A stretch of 64,000 bases of DNA, from NCBI GenBank assembly GCA_002335055.1, contig DDCH01000008.1, positions 1-64,000 on the forward strand, in the 5' to 3' direction. Shown here in pieces: positions 36,167 through 45,334 of the stretch; the first letter of the stretch is position 1, and the number at the start of each line of letters is the position of its first letter. The notes beneath the pieces were generated by a model, which was given only the letters and a program-made list of their open reading frames with translations, searched no databases and was not told the DNA's origin. The translations under genes and the position numbers were made by a program. The stretch is from Sulfurimonas sp. UBA2011 (GTDB lineage Bacteria; Campylobacterota; Campylobacteria; Campylobacterales; Sulfurimonadaceae).

Positions 36167-36391
36167 TTATTCATTTTCTTCTTTATCAAATTTTATATCT
36201 TTATCGGATACTTTTTTCTCTTGTACTACTTTATGAAAAGCCTTGTCTGCATCTATTTCATTATAGTCTATACACTCTTGAGGCATTGTAGTACCTGGCT
36301 CACGAGCTACTTGATCACACATAGTGCTATTTATTGTAAAATTTGCACAGCCACTCAGGACTAAGGCAATAAATATTACATATTTATACAT
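36167..36391 (-). CDS. Predicted small lipoprotein (74 aa)
   Basis: Lipoprotein signal peptide YKYVIFIALVLSGC with lipobox LSGC, then a 59-residue acidic mature part with one further Cys pair (TMCDQVAREP, PQECIDYN) and a Lys/Glu-rich end. Overlaps thyX by eight bases at its start, so it is translated from the thyX transcript. No family recognised. Confidence 0.75.
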   Translation of the reverse strand: MYKYVIFIALVLSGCANFTINSTMCDQVAREPGTTMPQECIDYNEIDADKAFHKVVQEKKVSDKDIKFDKEENE

Positions 36392-37223
36392 TTTTCTTCT
36401 TTATAATTAAATCTAGATATTTTTGAGGTGTGACTTTCATCATCTCTTGAGCAAGCCAACGGATTTGAAAAAATGCAGCCCCACTATCACGTAGAGTGAA
36501 GTAATTTTTAAGACTACGAAGGTTAAAAGTCACAACCATATCTACTTTGACATTATCGCTTATGATGTGTTTAAAAGCATCACCAACATTACGTTTTTTC
36601 TTTCCAGCTTGTAAAGCTTTATAGAGCCCTTCACTATTTCCGCAAAACTCTTCTAAAAAAGGAAGTGAACTTTTAGCAACACTGATTGCATAAAAATCTT
36701 CTACCTTGTTAAACTGAAAGTCTAACTTTTCATACATACCACCAATCTCAAGACGGTTGTAGTCTTCATCAGCTGTTACAAACATATTAAAAGTGAGAAT
36801 AGTATTTATAAAAAACTCTTTATCTCCACCCTGTTTTGAAGCAACAAAAGCATTGACAAGTGAGCTCATAGTATAACGAGTAGAACGCACAGATATAGCT
36901 TGAATGCGGTGACGAGCATGTTCTTGGAGTACACCACGAGAAGTCCCACGGATTAAAAATGAGAGGTTTGCATGTTCGAGTATGGAGTGATGAAAGTATG
37001 CCCAAGCAAGGTCATCTAAAAGTGCAGAATCATCGATCGCGTTGAGCTCATCTAACATACCATCATCTGGCATCTGTGTCTCTAAATCTTTGATGACTTG
37101 GTTTTCACTGTTTGAAAAAGAGTCATAACAAGTACGAGCAGCAGTCTCAGCCACTCCGATACCTGTATCTTGAAGTAAAACCACTTCTGGTCTACTGTAT
37201 TTTAAACCGTACATATCTTCCAT
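36384..37223 (-). CDS. thyX: Flavin-dependent thymidylate synthase
   Basis: 279 residues. The ThyX motif RHR-x7-S is Arg104 to Ser114 (RHRIQAISVRS), followed by TRYTMS. Preceding LEHANLSFLIRGTSRG and the later NLRSLKNYFTLRDSGAAFFQIRWLA match FAD and dUMP sites. ThyX methylates dUMP using methylenetetrahydrofolate with FAD and NADPH. Use of ThyX is usual in Campylobacterota. Its length is somewhat greater than that of short ThyX proteins (~220). Confidence 0.93.
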   Translation of the reverse strand: MEDMYGLKYSRPEVVLLQDTGIGVAETAARTCYDSFSNSENQVIKDLETQMPDDGMLDELNAIDDSALLDDLAWAYFHHSILEHANLSFLIRGTSRGVLQEHARHRIQAISVRSTRYTMSSLVNAFVASKQGGDKEFFINTILTFNMFVTADEDYNRLEIGGMYEKLDFQFNKVEDFYAISVAKSSLPFLEEFCGNSEGLYKALQAGKKKRNVGDAFKHIISDNVKVDMVVTFNLRSLKNYFTLRDSGAAFFQIRWLAQEMMKVTPQKYLDLIIKKKNV

Positions 37224-37363
37224 AAAACCACCTAGATTTATATATGTACTATGTTACTATAAAATAACTTATAGTTAAGAATACTCAATATTATCTAACT
37301 ATTTTAATAGATTTTACTGAAAATTCAATAACAATGGTTTGTCTTATATAATTCGTATCAATC

Positions 37364-37900
37364 CTAACGAGATGTACTAAATCCTATTCCTACTTTTTCT
37401 ATCTTATGATTATAGTCTATTAGAGACTCTCCATATCCGCTAAAAGCTTTAATGTATACAAAGAGGTCATTCCTTCCAAAAAGAGGAGAAGAATAGTTTA
37501 CTTTTACTGCATAAGTATCACTAAAATTACTTCTCAGAAGTAGTTCTGCAATATGTTTTTTATATGGAAATATAAAACGAACTTGCCCATGTCCCATATA
37601 GTCAATTAAATCAGGATTCTAATCTATACCAAAACTTCAACTCAGAGAAAAAGACTTGTACTGAAAAAAAAGAGCGGCATGTACATAGTTCCATGAGCGC
37701 TCCTTTCTACCACCTCTTCCCTTGGATTGATGTGCAAGACCAATTCTTGTCCCTTTTAAAAAATCTCGGGTAATTGCATCCGCTAAAAGAATGGTTACAA
37801 AAAATTCTGGGTTATAGTTTGACTCTCTAAAGTAAGCGGAATCCGCATAAAACTGCCAAAAAGACAACTGTGTGTAAGCAACGCTATACACTTCACCCAG
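37364..37900 (-). pseudogene. pldA: Phospholipase A (PldA), frameshifted
   Basis: Two frames together cover much of an outer-membrane phospholipase A1. The 5' part (37637-37891) has SFWQFYADSAYFRESNYNPE and IGLAHQSKGRGGRKERSWN, which holds the catalytic His and Ser of the family (H-x-S-N-G/K). The 3' part (37364-37597) has QVRFIFPYKKHIAELLLRSN and FVYIKAFSGYGESLIDYNH, the terminal barrel. They are separated by stop codons over about 40 bases. The N-terminal signal peptide is missing; a Sel1-like sequence lies upstream. The enzyme is not expected to be made. Confidence 0.8.
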
Positions 37901-37929
37901 ATTAAGTATATCTGATGCATAGTCTCATT

Positions 37930-38110
37930 TGTTAGTTCATCATCTATTGGAAGAAAATTTATAATATTCTTGAAATTTTTTAAGATTTTTTGTTACACCC
38001 TCTCCATTTTCATACATATAACCTAAGATATATGCAGCATCATAATTAGTCTCTTCTTCAACAAGTTGTGTAAATATATCGAGAGATTTCTTAAATTCAT
38101 TATTTTTACA
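37930..38110 (-). pseudogene. Sel1-like repeat remnant upstream of pldA
   Basis: The minus strand reads SLDIFTQLVEEETNYDAAYI then LGYMYENGEGVTKNLKKFQE before a stop. A-x-x-LG-x-M-Y-x-N-G-x-G-V is the core of a Sel1/TPR-like repeat. Only one full repeat remains, with no start codon. It may be a separate gene or an N-terminal part of the same locus as the phospholipase. Confidence 0.5.
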
Positions 38111-38749
38111 CTAATGTTGCACTCCATCCAAAACAGGAACAAAGTCACAATCTTCTAACTCTTCTTCTTCTATACTATCGCCATTTTTTATAAAACGTGT
38201 GATAACTTGTTTCCCATCTCTCTCCATTGGAGCTACAAGAATTCCTCCATCAGCTAACTGATCAAAGAGTTTTGTTGGTATCTCTTTTGCAGTTGCTGAG
38301 AAGAGTATTCGGTCATAAGGTGCATAAGAGACCCAACCATTTTGTCCATCATCTGTACGTGTGTGAATATTATGAATACCAAGATTTTTAAAACGTTGTT
38401 TTGCTTGAATCATCAGTGGTTCTATGCGTTCTATAGTAAAAACACCCCTAAAAAGTTGTGCAAGAACTGCCGCTTGATAACCACTACCACAACCAATTTC
38501 AAGAACTCTATCTGCTCCACGGGGAAAAAGATACTCTGTCATTTTTGCTACTGTTAGAGGTGAGCTTATAAATTGTGCTTCTCCAATTGGAAGAGCATCA
38601 AGTTTATATGCACTGTGTTTAAAACCTGTTGCCACAAATGCTTCTCTATTTGTTTTAGCTATTGCCTCTTTTACCTCTGGAGATAAAGAATATATCTTCT
38701 CTATCTCATCCGCCATTCGTGCTGTTCTTGTTGCTGTAATTTTATCCAA
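38111..38749 (-). CDS. pcm: Protein-L-isoaspartate O-methyltransferase
   Basis: 212 residues, normal length. Motif I is RVLEIGCGSGYQAAVLAQLF, preceded by the PIGEAQFISSPLTVAKMTE substrate loop, where the family has G-x-G-Q-T-I-S-x-P. DRILFSATAKEIPTKLFDQL and GGILVAPME follow. It methylates isoaspartyl residues in damaged proteins with SAM. It is one base downstream of the nitrilase gene. Confidence 0.94.
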   Translation of the reverse strand: MDKITATRTARMADEIEKIYSLSPEVKEAIAKTNREAFVATGFKHSAYKLDALPIGEAQFISSPLTVAKMTEYLFPRGADRVLEIGCGSGYQAAVLAQLFRGVFTIERIEPLMIQAKQRFKNLGIHNIHTRTDDGQNGWVSYAPYDRILFSATAKEIPTKLFDQLADGGILVAPMERDGKQVITRFIKNGDSIEEEELEDCDFVPVLDGVQH

Positions 38750-38750
38750 A

Positions 38751-39494
38751 CTAGTTTATACCTATGTTTATATATCTTCTCATTAAAGTTATATTTTTTT
38801 GATTATATGCCTGTACTAAGCAAGGCTTATTCCCATTTAGGGTCACTTCACCTTGTGGTGTTATGATTGCACTCATCGCACTACACTCTGCATTTAATGC
38901 ATCTGAACTTATCACATAACACTCATTCATAAGTGCAAGAGCCTGTGTGAGTGTTTTAAAATGCTCACTACGTGGTTTTCCCCACCATGCAGGTACTAAA
39001 ATCACATCAGCACCCTCGGCTTTTAACCACAACTCTTTAAAACGCAGCTCAAAACAGATAAAAATAGCTATTTTAATGCCATTTATCTCAAAAATATCAA
39101 AAGCTTCATCCTTACCTTCACTCATATACTTCTCTTCATTACCTAGTCTAAACAACCTAGTTTTTGCTCTCTCGTGTAGGATTCTTCCATCATGAAAAAC
39201 TTTTACTACATTAAAAACTTCACCCTCTATTTTTTCTAACATTGTTAAAACAATAGTTTTATCTTTGGAGGCACAAAGAAGTTCTTCTGTCGCATACAAA
39301 CTAAAGTCCGTAGCCTTTTGCAAGTTATCATAATCAAAACCTGTCAAACATACTTCATGTGCAAGTATAATAGTGTTAGTCTTAGTCTGTTCTATAAGTT
39401 GCAATAGCGTTTGAAGATTTGTTGAGTAGTTAGGAGTTGTTTCAAAGAGTAAAGAGCAGAGATTCTGCTCTTTAGGTTTAGAAGTCATCATCAA
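38751..39494 (-). CDS. Carbon-nitrogen hydrolase (nitrilase superfamily)
   Basis: 247 residues with the complete Glu-Lys-Cys triad: Glu47 in HEVCLTGFDY, Lys111 in RAKTRLF and Cys147 in IFICFELRFKELW. The fold matches omega-amidase/carbamoylase-like proteins, but substrate is not decided. Its start overlaps the end of nrdB by 17 bases, and it ends one base before pcm, so all three are on one transcript. A role in repair or clearing of damaged metabolites is plausible next to pcm, but unproven. Confidence 0.85.
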   Translation of the reverse strand: MMMTSKPKEQNLCSLLFETTPNYSTNLQTLLQLIEQTKTNTIILAHEVCLTGFDYDNLQKATDFSLYATEELLCASKDKTIVLTMLEKIEGEVFNVVKVFHDGRILHERAKTRLFRLGNEEKYMSEGKDEAFDIFEINGIKIAIFICFELRFKELWLKAEGADVILVPAWWGKPRSEHFKTLTQALALMNECYVISSDALNAECSAMSAIITPQGEVTLNGNKPCLVQAYNQKNITLMRRYINIGIN

Positions 39495-40500
39495 ACGAAA
39501 GACTTCCCTTAGAGTAGTTTGTCACAGTTCCTTCAAAAAAGTTTGTTTTTTGGTCATTAAACTTAGAAAAATCATCTACCCATTTGATAGGATTCTTAAC
39601 ATTGTAAAGCTTATCAAAACCAACAGCACTAAGTCTTTCATCTGCTAAAAACTTAATATATTGTGCAACAATATCATCTGTCAGACCTAAAATCTGTCCC
39701 TCTGTGATGTACTGTCCCCACTCAGTCTCTAACTCTACTGCCTCTTTAAACATCTCTATCACTTCTGCTTTTAACTCGTGTGTAAAAAGTTCTGGTAGCT
39801 CTTTACGAAGTGTATTTATAAGGTTTTGAAAAAGAACTAAGTGTGTTACTTCATCGCGTTGTATAAAACGAATCATTTGTGCACTTCCCAACATTTTACC
39901 TGAGCGTGCAAGAGTGTAGATATAAGTAAAACCACTATAAAAGTAGATACCTTCTAATATCTGGTTTGCAAAACAAGCCTTAACAAAATTTGTTTCAGTT
40001 GGATTTTTTGCAAGCTCTATATATATCTTAGCAATAGCATCGTTTTTCGTCTTAAGCATCATATCTCTACGCCATAACTCATAAATCTCTTCGCTGTTTG
40101 TTGAGATACTATCAACCATAACTGCATAACTTTGTGAGTGAAGAGCTTCTTCAAATGACTGACGTACTAAAATAAGGTTGACCTCAGGAGAAGTCACATA
40201 AGGATTAATATTATCAATAATGTTGTTAGTTTGGAGTGAATCCATAAAGATTAATTGTGAAAGTGCCTTATCATAAGCTGTTTTTTCTGCTGTTGTAAGG
40301 TTCTTGTAGTCATTTACATCACGTGTCATATCTACTTCTTTAGGAAACCATGTATTGTTTAACATCATTTCCCAAAGATTATATGCCCACTGATATTTGA
40401 TGTTATTGAGCTCAAAAATACCCGTTGGGTTACCACCGAAAATTTTTCTATCGTTGACATTTTCAGTTGATTCGGGGTTATAAATCTTTTTTCTATCCAT
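39478..40500 (-). CDS. nrdB: Ribonucleotide reductase class Ia, beta subunit
   Basis: 340 residues. Iron ligands Asp87, Glu118 and His121 (EEALHSQSY), and a second pair in RDEVTHLVLF, surround the radical Tyr125, which is present, so a tyrosyl-radical diiron enzyme is expected. The C-terminal SKGSLSFDDDF tail would dock to the alpha subunit. The partner nrdA is 16 kb away on the same strand. NrdAB is cobalamin independent, so loss of B12 synthesis would not block dNTP production. Confidence 0.95.
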   Translation of the reverse strand: MDRKKIYNPESTENVNDRKIFGGNPTGIFELNNIKYQWAYNLWEMMLNNTWFPKEVDMTRDVNDYKNLTTAEKTAYDKALSQLIFMDSLQTNNIIDNINPYVTSPEVNLILVRQSFEEALHSQSYAVMVDSISTNSEEIYELWRRDMMLKTKNDAIAKIYIELAKNPTETNFVKACFANQILEGIYFYSGFTYIYTLARSGKMLGSAQMIRFIQRDEVTHLVLFQNLINTLRKELPELFTHELKAEVIEMFKEAVELETEWGQYITEGQILGLTDDIVAQYIKFLADERLSAVGFDKLYNVKNPIKWVDDFSKFNDQKTNFFEGTVTNYSKGSLSFDDDF

Positions 40501-40639
40501 TTTTTGAGCTCCAATTAATTAAGTATATGATTATAGCCTCCAACATATTAAAGTAAAATTATTCAGCATCTTTTTATATCTTATATGATAGCATTTATTA
40601 ATATTAATAAATGTTATCAAGTTATATTTAGGGATTTTT

Positions 40640-41068
40640 ATGGGATTTTTCGGAACAAATAAGGTATCTAAAGAGCTATGCGATAATTTAAAAGAAGAGA
40701 ATCCAACACTTCTTGAGCAAAACAAACTACTAGAAGAGAGAGTCAATGATTTATGGAAGGTTAACACATACTACTCTGTCCAAACACTCCAAGAACAGTT
40801 TCCTTTTGTTGATCATCATAACTGTCGCTTAGGTAAATGGTACTACGAAGGAGATGGTCAAGAAAACTTCTCAAATTCATCTTCTTTTAAAAGTCTAGAA
40901 ACTCCTCACTCTTTAGTGCATAATACAACACAAAAAGTTTTTGACAATCTCACCCAAGAAAATTTAAATAACGAAAATATTATGCAAGCATTACAAGAGA
41001 TGGAAAGTGCTAGTCAAAATATCTTTTTAACACTTGATAGAATCTTTCAAGATAAGGGTCAAAAATAA
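40640..41068 (+). CDS. Standalone CZB (chemoreceptor zinc-binding) domain protein
   Basis: 142 residues: an N-terminal coiled coil (LLEQNKLLEERVNDLWKV) followed by a CZB domain with HHNCRLGKWYYEGDGQENF and TPHSLVHNTTQKVF, whose His59/60, Cys62, His90 and His94 are the likely zinc ligands. In other bacteria, CZB sits at the end of chemoreceptors or diguanylate cyclases and senses zinc or redox state. Here there is no signalling domain. It is followed directly by an alpha/beta hydrolase gene. Confidence 0.8.
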   Translation: MGFFGTNKVSKELCDNLKEENPTLLEQNKLLEERVNDLWKVNTYYSVQTLQEQFPFVDHHNCRLGKWYYEGDGQENFSNSSSFKSLETPHSLVHNTTQKVFDNLTQENLNNENIMQALQEMESASQNIFLTLDRIFQDKGQK

Positions 41069-42030
41069 AAGAATTTTCACCCTCTTTTAGTTTACAAAAT
41101 AGACATATACAAACTGTTTTCTCTACATTTTTTAGAAAAGCCATTCCTCTAAATTTTACAAAACAAGAGTTTAGACTCAGTGATGGTGACTTTCTTGAAG
41201 CCTACTGGCACCATACAGATAAGTCAAATGAAAACACTCCTATAGTTATACTCTTTCATGGGCTCACTGGATCGTATACGTCCCCTTACATCCAAGGTCT
41301 AATGAAAGAACTCTCAAATAATGGTTTTAACAGTGTTTTAATGCACTTTCGAGGATGTGCAATATTAGAAAACCTTCATCCTCGTTCCTATCATAGCGGT
41401 GAAACAGGTGATGCCTTAGAGTTTATAAAAAGTATACATAAAGAATTTCCAAAAAGTAAACTCTATGGGGTTGGATACTCTTTGGGTGCAAATATGCTTT
41501 TAAAACTACTAGGAGAAGAAAAAGAAAAATCACTGCTAAGTAAAGTAGTAGCTGTCTCCCCACCAATGCAACTCGATATTTGTGCCAGTGCTATGGATAA
41601 AGGCTTCGCCAAGTACTATCAATACAGATTACTTGGAGACCTTAAATATTTCCTTTATAAAAAGTATGACAAACATGATATGCAAACTCTACTAGACTTT
41701 AAACGCAGTGACATCAAAAAACTCAATAGTATTTACAAATATGATGATACTTATACTGCACCCATACATGGTTTTAAATCCGCAGCAGAGTACTATGAAA
41801 AATGTAGTTCAAAACAGTTTTTAAAAGACATAAGAACTCCAGCACTTATCATACATTCAAAAGATGACCCTTTTATGACTCCTGAAGTTATTCCAAACAA
41901 AGAGGATTTATCAGAACAGGTCACACTATATATCACAAATAAAGGTGGACATGTCGGTTTTGTTGAAGGAAACTTTTTTAAACCAGTATATTGGCTTGAA
42001 AAAAAGATAGTAGAATTTTTAAAGACTTAG
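41065..42030 (+). CDS. YheT-family alpha/beta hydrolase with AUA start
   Basis: The protein-like frame begins at codon ATA 41065 (KEFSPSFSLQNRHIQTVFST...), well upstream of the first ATG (41302). AAGGG lies six bases before it, as expected for a start, and the N-terminal NRHIQTVFSTFFR is conserved in YheT-type hydrolases, so it is part of the protein. The fold follows: LFHGLTGSYTSPYIQGL oxyanion region, nucleophile Ser in YGVGYSLGANMLLKL, acid HSKDDPFM, His in NKGGHVGFVEG. The start codon looks like ATG changed to ATA. Expression may be low or lost. Confidence 0.7.
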   Translation: MKEFSPSFSLQNRHIQTVFSTFFRKAIPLNFTKQEFRLSDGDFLEAYWHHTDKSNENTPIVILFHGLTGSYTSPYIQGLMKELSNNGFNSVLMHFRGCAILENLHPRSYHSGETGDALEFIKSIHKEFPKSKLYGVGYSLGANMLLKLLGEEKEKSLLSKVVAVSPPMQLDICASAMDKGFAKYYQYRLLGDLKYFLYKKYDKHDMQTLLDFKRSDIKKLNSIYKYDDTYTAPIHGFKSAAEYYEKCSSKQFLKDIRTPALIIHSKDDPFMTPEVIPNKEDLSEQVTLYITNKGGHVGFVEGNFFKPVYWLEKKIVEFLKT

Positions 42031-42112
42031 GTCTCTAGTCAGGTGATAAATTAGATAATTAGGGGAAAGAAAGAATGTATCTTTTCAAAAGAGAAAAGAT
42101 ACAAAAGTAACG

Positions 42113-43915
42113 CTATTTACGAGAGTGACGCTTACGCTCTGATTCAGTTAAGAATTTCTTACGAATACGAATAGACTTAGGAGTAATCTCTAAGATCTCA
42201 TCATCTTCAATCCACTCTAGAGCACGCTCTAGAGACATGTCACGTGGTGGAATAAGCTTAATAGCTTCATCAGCACCAGATGAACGGACGTTAGACTGTG
42301 CCTTACCTTTAATAGGGTTAACAACTAGGTCATTATCACGTGAGTGCTCACCAACAATCATACCTTCGTATACTTCAGTTTGAACACCGATGTAAAGAGT
42401 ACCACGATTTTGAATACCAAAAAGTGAGAATGCAAGAGTAGATCCAGCAGTCATAGATACAAGAGCACCATATGAACGAGACTCAACACCACCACTATAA
42501 GGACGGAACTCGATGAAAGAGTGATTCATAACACCTTCACCTTTTGTGTCTGTTAAGAACTGACCACGGAAACCGATAAGTGCACGAGCTGGAATTTCAA
42601 ACTCGATTCTTTGGAAACCTTGACCCATTGGAAGCATAGACTTCATTTCAGCTTTTCTCTTACCAAGACGCTCGATTACACCACCAGAAAGATCTTCAGG
42701 AACATCAATAACTAAATGCTCAAATGGCTCACACTTAACGCCTTCAACCTCTTTAACGATAACTTCTGGACGAGAGATAGAGAACTCAAAATCTTCTCTA
42801 CGCATGTTCTCAGCAAGAACAGTAATTTGAAGTTCACCACGACCTGATACTTTAAACTTACCTTCACCAACTATTTCAAGTTTCATAGCAACGTTTGTGT
42901 TCATTTCAAACTCTAAACGCTCACGAAGTTTATTTGAAGTTACGTGTTTACCTTCTTTACCAGCAAGAGGAGAATCATTAACAGCAAATACAACTGTAAG
43001 AGTTGGCTCTTCAACGTGCATAGGGTCAAGTGCTACAGGATTTTGTGGATCAGCAACAGTGTCACCAACGTCAACAGTTTCCATACCAGCAAATGCAACA
43101 ATGTCACCAGCTTCAGCTTGGTCAATTTCCATACGGTTTAGACCAAGAAAACCGATAAGTTTAGATATCTTACCCTTAACCATTTCGCCATTAGCTTTTG
43201 CAAGTATAATGTTATCACCCTTCTTAACAGTACCGTTAAAAATACGGCTAATACCGATTTTACCAACATAGTTATCATAATCAAGTGTGAAAACTTGTGC
43301 TTGAAGTGAGTTAGCCGCGTCACCTTTAGGTTCAGGAACATCGTTAATAATTGCATCAAAAATACAAGTAAAATCTCCATCAGGATCTGACATATCCATC
43401 TTAGCTATACCATCACGAGCAGCAGTATAGATGATAGGGAAATCTTGTTGATCATCAGTAGCACCCATATGATCAAACAGGTCAAACATCTCATCAACAA
43501 CACGATCTGGCTCAGCAGAAGGTTTGTCAATCTTATTAATTACAACAATTGGTTTGATACCAAGTGCAAGCATCTTTTTAACAACAAACTTTGTTTGAGG
43601 CATAACACCTTCATAAGCATCAACAAGAACTAAAACACCATCAACCATCTTAAGAACACGTTCAACTTCACCACCGAAGTCAGCATGTCCCGGAGTATCA
43701 ATAATGTTAATTTTATAACCATTATAACGAATAGCAGTGTTCTTAGAAAGAATCGTGATTCCACGCTCTTTTTCAATATCGTTACTGTCCATAGCTCTTT
43801 CATCATGTTGTTCATGATCGCCAAATGTACCTGATTGTTCTAGTAAACCATCAACTAATGTAGTTTTACCGTGGTCAACGTGAGCGATAACGGCAATATT
43901 TCTTATTTTTTGCAT
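42113..43915 (-). CDS. typA: Ribosome-associated GTPase TypA/BipA
   Basis: 600 residues from ATG 43915, preceded by AAGGAACCCTT; an upstream ATG at 43954 lacks a site. The GTPase domain has IAVIAHVDHGKTTLVDGLL, ERGITILSKNTAI, DTPGHADFGGEVERV and NKIDKPSAEP. EF-G-like domains follow, and the C-terminal domain ends KSIRIRKKFLTESERKRHSRK. It helps ribosome assembly and stress adaptation. An intergenic hairpin separates it from the divergent cca gene. Confidence 0.96.
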   Translation of the reverse strand: MQKIRNIAVIAHVDHGKTTLVDGLLEQSGTFGDHEQHDERAMDSNDIEKERGITILSKNTAIRYNGYKINIIDTPGHADFGGEVERVLKMVDGVLVLVDAYEGVMPQTKFVVKKMLALGIKPIVVINKIDKPSAEPDRVVDEMFDLFDHMGATDDQQDFPIIYTAARDGIAKMDMSDPDGDFTCIFDAIINDVPEPKGDAANSLQAQVFTLDYDNYVGKIGISRIFNGTVKKGDNIILAKANGEMVKGKISKLIGFLGLNRMEIDQAEAGDIVAFAGMETVDVGDTVADPQNPVALDPMHVEEPTLTVVFAVNDSPLAGKEGKHVTSNKLRERLEFEMNTNVAMKLEIVGEGKFKVSGRGELQITVLAENMRREDFEFSISRPEVIVKEVEGVKCEPFEHLVIDVPEDLSGGVIERLGKRKAEMKSMLPMGQGFQRIEFEIPARALIGFRGQFLTDTKGEGVMNHSFIEFRPYSGGVESRSYGALVSMTAGSTLAFSLFGIQNRGTLYIGVQTEVYEGMIVGEHSRDNDLVVNPIKGKAQSNVRSSGADEAIKLIPPRDMSLERALEWIEDDEILEITPKSIRIRKKFLTESERKRHSRK

Positions 43916-44012
43916 AAGGGTTCCTTTTTGGAATATTTTGCGAATTATATCCAAATAAATATTAGATTTATGTAAAATAAGTGATATACTTATACACTAA
44001 AGGTTTATTGTA

Positions 44013-44052
44013 AAAAACAGAATAGATTTATACATAATTTTATTCTGTTTTT
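44013..44052. repeat. 12-bp perfect inverted repeat between typA and cca
   Basis: AAAAACAGAATA (44013-44024) and TATTCTGTTTTT (44041-44052) form a hairpin with a 16-base loop. On the plus strand the stem ends in five T, like an intrinsic terminator, yet it lies upstream of the cca coding region. It could be a leader attenuator or a terminator of an antisense transcript. Confidence 0.6.
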
Positions 44053-44116
44053 CAAAGAAAAATCTTTAAATAATTTTTTGTTATTTAATATTTTTAATAA
44101 AATAAAAAAGAGTAAT

Positions 44117-45334
44117 ATGTTTGATTGTCCGAATAAATTAAATATCATATTTGATAAACTATACTTATTTGGGATAAAACCTATAATTGTAGGCGGTTAT
44201 ATACGTGATAATATCCTAGAGTTAGACTCTAAAGACATAGACATCGAACTTTATGGGCTTGATTCTTTAGAAGTCTTAGAAAATATTCTACAAGAGTTTG
44301 GTGATATAAATACTGTTGGTAAGAGTTTTGGAGTATGTAAACTTAATTTTCATGACTTAGAATTAGACTTTTCCCTGCCTAGAGAGGATTCTAAGATTGG
44401 ATCTGGACACAAAGGTTTTAGTGTTATAACTGACAAGAACCTTGATTTTACATCTGCTGCCTCACGGCGTGACTTTACTGTAAATGCTATGGGTTATGAT
44501 GTAAGGGAACAAAAACTATTAGACCCATTTGGTGGTCAAAAAGATATACAAAACAAAATACTTCGTGCTGTGGATATGGATAAATTTGTAGAGGACCCCT
44601 TAAGAATACTTAGGGGTATTCAGTTTAGTTCACGATTTAACTTTAAACTCGATGAAGAACTGTTTGAACTTTTTAAAAAACTTATAAAGAAAAATATCCT
44701 TGAAGAATTACCAAAGGAAAGAATCTATGAAGAGCTAAAAAAAATGCTCTTAAAGTCCTCTTCTCCATCTATAGGATTAGTTTTACTTAAACGGCTGAAC
44801 CTAATGGAGCACTTCGGATTTAGTGAAAACTATGAACAAGTTGATTATTTTGCAAAACATAAGACAGAAGATGAAAAACTAAATATACTTATATTTTTAT
44901 CCCTTATATATGCAAGAGAGAAACTGGGGTTCATTAAAAAACTCAGTAATGAGTTAAAACTATTAACACACATAAGTCTTTATATAGAAATCCAAAAAGA
45001 TTTTGATATCGATGACTCTAGTGCCTATACATTATATACATTAGCAAAAAAAGTAAATATAGGGCACTTTCTTTTATATCTAGATGCCTACCATGCTGGT
45101 AAACAAACATATCAAATCAATATACTCAAAGACAATGCTAAAACATTATCTATATTTGACTCTCCCTTAGCTGCTCTTATACAAGGCAAAGAACTTATAA
45201 AATGTGGACTAATCCCATCAAAAAAGTTTAGTGAAATTTTACTTCAAACGTATGAGGCACAAAAAAAGGGAAAGTTTAAAACTCCAAAAGAGGCACAAAA
45301 ATGGTTAAAAAACTATCTAACATCACTTTCGTAA
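44117..45334 (+). CDS. cca: CCA tRNA nucleotidyltransferase / poly(A) polymerase family protein
   Basis: 405 residues from ATG 44117 (AAAAAAGAG lies just upstream; a TTG at 44078 has no support). The class II nucleotidyltransferase catalytic motif is PIIVGGYIRDNILELDSKDI, with metal-binding DIDIE. RRDFTVNAMGYD, VEDPLRILRGIQFSSRFNF and a helical C-terminal half complete the family. It adds or repairs tRNA 3' CCA. The tRNA gene in this window already encodes CCA, so repair is the likely function. Confidence 0.9.
   Translation: MFDCPNKLNIIFDKLYLFGIKPIIVGGYIRDNILELDSKDIDIELYGLDSLEVLENILQEFGDINTVGKSFGVCKLNFHDLELDFSLPREDSKIGSGHKGFSVITDKNLDFTSAASRRDFTVNAMGYDVREQKLLDPFGGQKDIQNKILRAVDMDKFVEDPLRILRGIQFSSRFNFKLDEELFELFKKLIKKNILEELPKERIYEELKKMLLKSSSPSIGLVLLKRLNLMEHFGFSENYEQVDYFAKHKTEDEKLNILIFLSLIYAREKLGFIKKLSNELKLLTHISLYIEIQKDFDIDDSSAYTLYTLAKKVNIGHFLLYLDAYHAGKQTYQINILKDNAKTLSIFDSPLAALIQGKELIKCGLIPSKKFSEILLQTYEAQKKGKFKTPKEAQKWLKNYLTSLS

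Noticed and set aside
37364..37900. A split phospholipase A working as two polypeptides
   Set aside because: The halves are separated by stops without a ribosome site, and the signal peptide is missing.
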